Below, one piece after another: positions 60,655-64,000 of a stretch of DNA of 64,000 nucleotides (within the stretch, counting starts at the first letter, position 1; the number at the start of each line of letters is the position of its first letter). This DNA is from Campylobacter novaezeelandiae. Its GTDB lineage: Bacteria; Campylobacterota; Campylobacteria; Campylobacterales; Campylobacteraceae. The position numbers were made by a program, and so were the translations under genes. The DNA lies in the NCBI RefSeq assembly GCF_004323845.1, contig NZ_QPGR01000007.1:55548-119547 (forward strand). The letters are read 5' to 3'. A model generated the notes under the pieces. That model had not been told where the DNA came from, did no database searches, and was given only the letters and a program-made list of their open reading frames with translations.

Positions 60655-61308
60655 ATGATGAAAAAAAATATTTTATTATTAATTTGCACTTTAGGTTTTT
60701 TCTTTAGTGCTTGTAGCGTGAAAAATTCCAACGATCTTTATAATTTAAATGCTAAAGAATGGTATGATCAAATTATTAAAGATTTAAAAGATAAAGATTT
60801 AGAAAAAGCCGATACTCATTATAATGGTATGGCAAGTGAGCACATCTCAGATCCTTTATTAGAAACTGTGCTTATTATTCTTGCACAAGCTCATATTGAC
60901 GAAGAAGAATACCAATTAGCGAATTTTTATCTTGATGAATATAATAAAAAATTCGGAACTTCTCAAAATATCGATTATATTCACTATTTAAAAATTAAAG
61001 CGAAATTTGATGCTTTCTCACAACCAAACAGAAATCAAGCTTTAATGTTAGAAAGCCAAAAAGAAATAGATAATTTTCTTAAAAAATATCCTTATACAGA
61101 ATTCAAACCTTTAGTGCAAACTATGCTTACAAAATTCAATCTTGCCGTTTTTTATTTAGATGATACAATAAAAGATCTCTATAAACGTCTAGATAAAAAA
61201 CAAAGTTATGAAATTTACAAAGATCGCATTGAACATTCTGAATTTTTTAATAAAAGTATAATAAAACCAGAACTCCCTTGGTATAGAAGTATATTTGAAA
61301 GTTTTTAA
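60655..61308 (+). CDS. bamD: Outer membrane assembly lipoprotein BamD
   Basis: BamD is the essential lipoprotein of the BAM complex that inserts outer membrane proteins. The 217-residue protein has a lipoprotein signal (MKKNILLLICTLGFFFSAC, with the lipidated Cys). TPR-type helical repeats follow: NAKEWYDQIIKDLKDKDLEKADTHYNG, in part AKEWYDQIIKDLKDKD, and AQAHIDEEEYQLANFYLDEY. The ATG pair at 60655/60658 leaves the exact start open by one codon. It lies 9 bases before lon. Equivalent to Cj1074c. Confidence 0.87.
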   Translation: MMKKNILLLICTLGFFFSACSVKNSNDLYNLNAKEWYDQIIKDLKDKDLEKADTHYNGMASEHISDPLLETVLIILAQAHIDEEEYQLANFYLDEYNKKFGTSQNIDYIHYLKIKAKFDAFSQPNRNQALMLESQKEIDNFLKKYPYTEFKPLVQTMLTKFNLAVFYLDDTIKDLYKRLDKKQSYEIYKDRIEHSEFFNKSIIKPELPWYRSIFESF

Positions 61309-61317
61309 GGAAAAAAA

Positions 61318-63693
61318 ATGCAAATTGAAGAAATTCAAAATTATCCAGCTACACTTCCTATTTTAGTTGAAGATGAATTATTTTTATATCCTTTTATGAT
61401 TACACCTATTTTTATCAATGATTCTCAAAATATGAAAGCTTTAGAATTGGCTATAAAAAATGAAACAATGCTTTTTGTTGCTCCATCTAAATTTGATAAT
61501 GGAAGAAATTTTGATGAAATTTTTGATTGCGGGGTAATTGGAACGATTATGAGAAAAGTTCCCCTACCTGATGGGCGTGTTAAAATTCTATTTCAAGGCT
61601 ATGCAAAAGGAAAAATAATAGAAAGAATTTCAAACAAGCCTTTAGAAGCTAAAATAGATCTTATTCGAGAGAGTTTTTTAGAAGAAGCAAAACAAGAAGC
61701 TTTATTAAATGTTTTAAAAGAAAAAATTAAAATATTGACTAATATAAGTCATTATTTTTCACCTGATCTTTTAAGAACGATAGAAGAAGGAACGGACGCA
61801 TCAAGAATTTGTGATTTGATCTTAAATACCATACGTATCAAAAAGCAAAAAGCGTATGAATTTTTTATCCAAACCGATCTTGAAAAAAAAATTTTACAAC
61901 TAATCGATCTTATAGCTCAAGAAATCGAAGCAAACAAAATTCAAAAAGAAATCAAAAACAAAGTTCATTCACGTATTGATAAGGTTAATAAAGAGTATTT
62001 TTTAAAAGAGCAATTAAGACAAATCCAAAGAGAGCTTGGAAGCGATACACAAAAAGAAGATGAAATAAAAGAATACTACAAAAAATTAGAACTTAAAAAG
62101 AAATACATTTATGAAGATAGTTATAAAGAGATCAAAAAACAAATAGAAAAATTTGAAAGAATTCATCAAGATAATTCAGAAGCCTCTATGATACAAACCT
62201 ACATAGAAACAGCTCTTGACATACCTTTTGAAAAAATATCAAAAAGAAAACTCGATATCAAAGAAGTTTCTAAGCAATTAAATCTAGATCATTATGCTCT
62301 TAACAAACCCAAAGAGAGAATCGAAGAATATTTTGCCGTAAGAGAACTTTTAGAAAAACGCAAAATATCCGATAAAGATGGAGCCAAAGTCATACTTTGT
62401 CTTTATGGCCCTCCAGGAGTTGGAAAAACTTCTTTAGCTAATTCTATCGCCAAGGCTTTAAAAAGAGAATTGGTGCGTATTGCACTAGGGGGATTAGAAG
62501 ATGTCAATGAGTTAAGAGGTCATAGAAGAACTTATATAGGAGCAATGCCTGGGCGTATTACACAAGGACTTATAGAAGCTAAACAAATAAATCCTGTGGT
62601 TGTTTTAGATGAAATCGATAAACTAAACAGAAGCTTTAGAGGCGATCCAAGTGCTGTTTTGCTTGAAATTTTAGATCCTGAGCAAAATACTAAATTTAGA
62701 GATTATTATCTTAATTTCAATATAGATTTAAGTAAAATTATTTTTATTGCAACCGCTAATGACATTGGCAATATTCCAGGCCCATTAAGAGATAGAATGG
62801 AATTTATAGAATTAAGCTCATACACGCCTAATGAAAAATTCCAAATTGCTAAAAAATACCTTATACCTAGTGAAATCAAAAAACACGGGCTTAAAAATAG
62901 CGAATTAAATATCAACGATGCTACAATAGAACTTATCATTAACGAATACACCAGAGAATCAGGTGTGAGAAATTTAAGACGCAAAATAGCAGAGCTTTGC
63001 CGAAAAAGTGCTAAAAAACTTTTATTAGAAGATATTAAAAAAATAAATATCAATCAAAAAAATCTCAATGAATTTCTTGATAAAAAGGTATATGAAATTC
63101 AAAAACGAGATCAAAAAGATCAGATCGGACAAGTTAACGGACTTGCTTGGACTCCAATAGGTGGAGATGTTTTAAAGGTTGAGATAATTAAAATCAAAGG
63201 CAAAGGGGATCTTATCCTAACAGGAAGCTTAGGAGATGTGATGAAAGAATCCGCTAAAATAGCATTTAGCGTAATAAAAGTTTTAATTGATGAGAAAAAA
63301 TTAAAAGTTCCTCAAAAAATGTTTCACAATACAAAAGAAAGCATTTACAATCAATACAATTTACATATTCACGTTCCAGATGGTGCCACCCCAAAAGATG
63401 GACCAAGTGCTGGTATTACAATTAGCACAGCGATTGCATCTATATTTAGCGATAAAAAAGTTAGATGCGATGTTGCTATGACTGGAGAAATTGATCTTAG
63501 CGGAAAAGTTTTGCCTATAGGAGGGCTTAAAGAAAAATTAATAGCTGCTTATAAAGCAGAAATTAAAACAGCCTTAATTCCTAAGAAAAATTATGAAAGA
63601 GATTTAAAAGATATACCTAAAGAAGTTCTTGACAATATGCAAATTGTTGCTGTTGATAGCTTTGATGAAGTTTTAAAATACGCTTTAGTTTAG
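61318..63693 (+). CDS. lon: ATP-dependent protease Lon
   Basis: Lon degrades misfolded and regulatory proteins. The 791-residue protein has an N-terminal substrate domain ([22 protein letters not shown]). The AAA+ module carries Walker [18 protein letters not shown] and Walker [12 protein letters not shown], then [15 protein letters not shown]-like segments. The serine protease domain has the catalytic Ser in [12 protein letters not shown] and Lys in [14 protein letters not shown]. Length is standard. It follows bamD by 9 bases and ends at a strong terminator. Confidence 0.97.
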   Translation: MQIEEIQNYPATLPILVEDELFLYPFMITPIFINDSQNMKALELAIKNETMLFVAPSKFDNGRNFDEIFDCGVIGTIMRKVPLPDGRVKILFQGYAKGKIIERISNKPLEAKIDLIRESFLEEAKQEALLNVLKEKIKILTNISHYFSPDLLRTIEEGTDASRICDLILNTIRIKKQKAYEFFIQTDLEKKILQLIDLIAQEIEANKIQKEIKNKVHSRIDKVNKEYFLKEQLRQIQRELGSDTQKEDEIKEYYKKLELKKKYIYEDSYKEIKKQIEKFERIHQDNSEASMIQTYIETALDIPFEKISKRKLDIKEVSKQLNLDHYALNKPKERIEEYFAVRELLEKRKISDKDGAKVILCLYGPPGVGKTSLANSIAKALKRELVRIALGGLEDVNELRGHRRTYIGAMPGRITQGLIEAKQINPVVVLDEIDKLNRSFRGDPSAVLLEILDPEQNTKFRDYYLNFNIDLSKIIFIATANDIGNIPGPLRDRMEFIELSSYTPNEKFQIAKKYLIPSEIKKHGLKNSELNINDATIELIINEYTRESGVRNLRRKIAELCRKSAKKLLLEDIKKININQKNLNEFLDKKVYEIQKRDQKDQIGQVNGLAWTPIGGDVLKVEIIKIKGKGDLILTGSLGDVMKESAKIAFSVIKVLIDEKKLKVPQKMFHNTKESIYNQYNLHIHVPDGATPKDGPSAGITISTAIASIFSDKKVRCDVAMTGEIDLSGKVLPIGGLKEKLIAAYKAEIKTALIPKKNYERDLKDIPKEVLDNMQIVAVDSFDEVLKYALV

Positions 63694-63701
63694 AATTGAT
63701 T

Positions 63702-63736
63702 TATCATAAATAATTTTTTATTTATGATATTTTTTA
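63702..63736 (+). terminator. Rho-independent terminator of bamD-lon
   Basis: A perfect 12-bp inverted repeat (TATCATAAATAA/TTATTTATGATA) has a loop of four T and is followed by a run of T. It starts 9 bases after the lon stop codon. Confidence 0.85.
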
Positions 63737-64000
63737 AATCATCTTAAATCAAATCTATTTATTTTGGATTCTTAAATTTTTTATCTTTCGCAAAATAAAA
63801 TTGTATTTTTCTTTCAAACTTTAATCACAAATTTAAATTATAATCAATACATTTTTTTACAAAATTAGTAAAATTAGTATTATATTTATATCTATTTTAT
63901 TATTTTATATGCTTAGTTAAACACTTATTATACATATTTATAACTATAAAAAGCTAAAAACGATAAAGAAAAAATCGCTATTATGAACAAATACTTTGCT
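63737..64000. other. AT-rich non-coding end of window, possible gene start at 63983
   Basis: No ribosomal, tRNA or recognisable protein-coding signal was found after the lon terminator. An ATG at 63983 opens MNKYFA and runs off the window end, with no obvious ribosome-binding site. Whether it is a gene cannot be judged from six codons. Confidence 0.4.

Overview
The window is about 64 kb of a very AT-rich epsilonproteobacterial chromosome. Gene content and local order match the Campylobacter jejuni/C. lari group: flgI, rho-dnaX, ccoI-ccoS, the hldE-hldD-gmhB heptose genes, feoAB, thiS-thiF-thiG-thiH, a CjeI-like restriction-modification gene, mutS2, murC, guaB, ileS, rpsF-ssb-rpsR, fliW-proC and lon. 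Recalled from C. jejuni NCTC 11168 gene order, the window joins blocks like Cj1462-Cj1457, Cj1150-Cj1172, Cj1397-1398 and Cj1043-Cj1079. This makes a related but rearranged species or strain likely; I cannot name it. No rRNA, tRNA, CRISPR, insertion sequence or prophage was seen.

Layout. 1-5.4 kb: the start of flgI behind an excellent sigma-54 promoter, a psrABC-type molybdoenzyme operon and an alpha carbonic anhydrase. 5.5-9.6 kb: rsmD, two epsilonproteobacterial orphan genes, thiL and truD. 9.5-12.4 kb: ADP-heptose synthesis (hldE, hldD, gmhB). 12.5-18.6 kb: cytochrome c, the cbb3 oxidase assembly proteins CcoS and CcoI, rho and dnaX. 18.8-24.5 kb: a Tat-exported flavoprotein resembling spermidine dehydrogenase, then a metal operon (copA, copZ, CDF exporter, acetyltransferase). 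24.6-27.9 kb: yebC, a cyclophilin, and feoAB behind a Fur-box-like site. 28.1-41.8 kb: a long minus-strand array running murC, membrane protein, mutS2, CjeI-like RM, sir2, lysE, dapE, thiS, thiF, thiG, thiH, thiE. 41.9-50.4 kb: a second minus-strand array running ileS, a 36-aa membrane protein, gatA, guaB, xseB, a nitrilase-fold protein and a Maf-type protein. 50.5-54.3 kb: cinA-like, pgsA, rseP and a DUF535 gene. 54.3-56.5 kb: an MFS transporter plus a sugar isomerase-like gene, with a 10-base G tract in the transporter. 56.7-64 kb: rpsF-ssb-rpsR, competence pseudopilin-like genes with proC and fliW, then bamD and lon.

Most of the window is housekeeping. The accessory parts are the psr operon, the carbonic anhydrase, the SpdH-like flavoprotein, the Maf-like gene and the transporter/isomerase pair. 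The clearest unusual signal is the G tract. As sequenced it has 10 G and shifts the transporter out of frame after about 21 codons; 9 G would restore one 424-residue protein. This is a phase-variable metabolic or transport gene caught in the OFF state. Two other genes look like enzyme-family relics: a nitrilase-fold protein lacking its catalytic Lys and Cys, and a cysteine-poor fusion resembling SdhB joined to an HdrB C-terminal domain.
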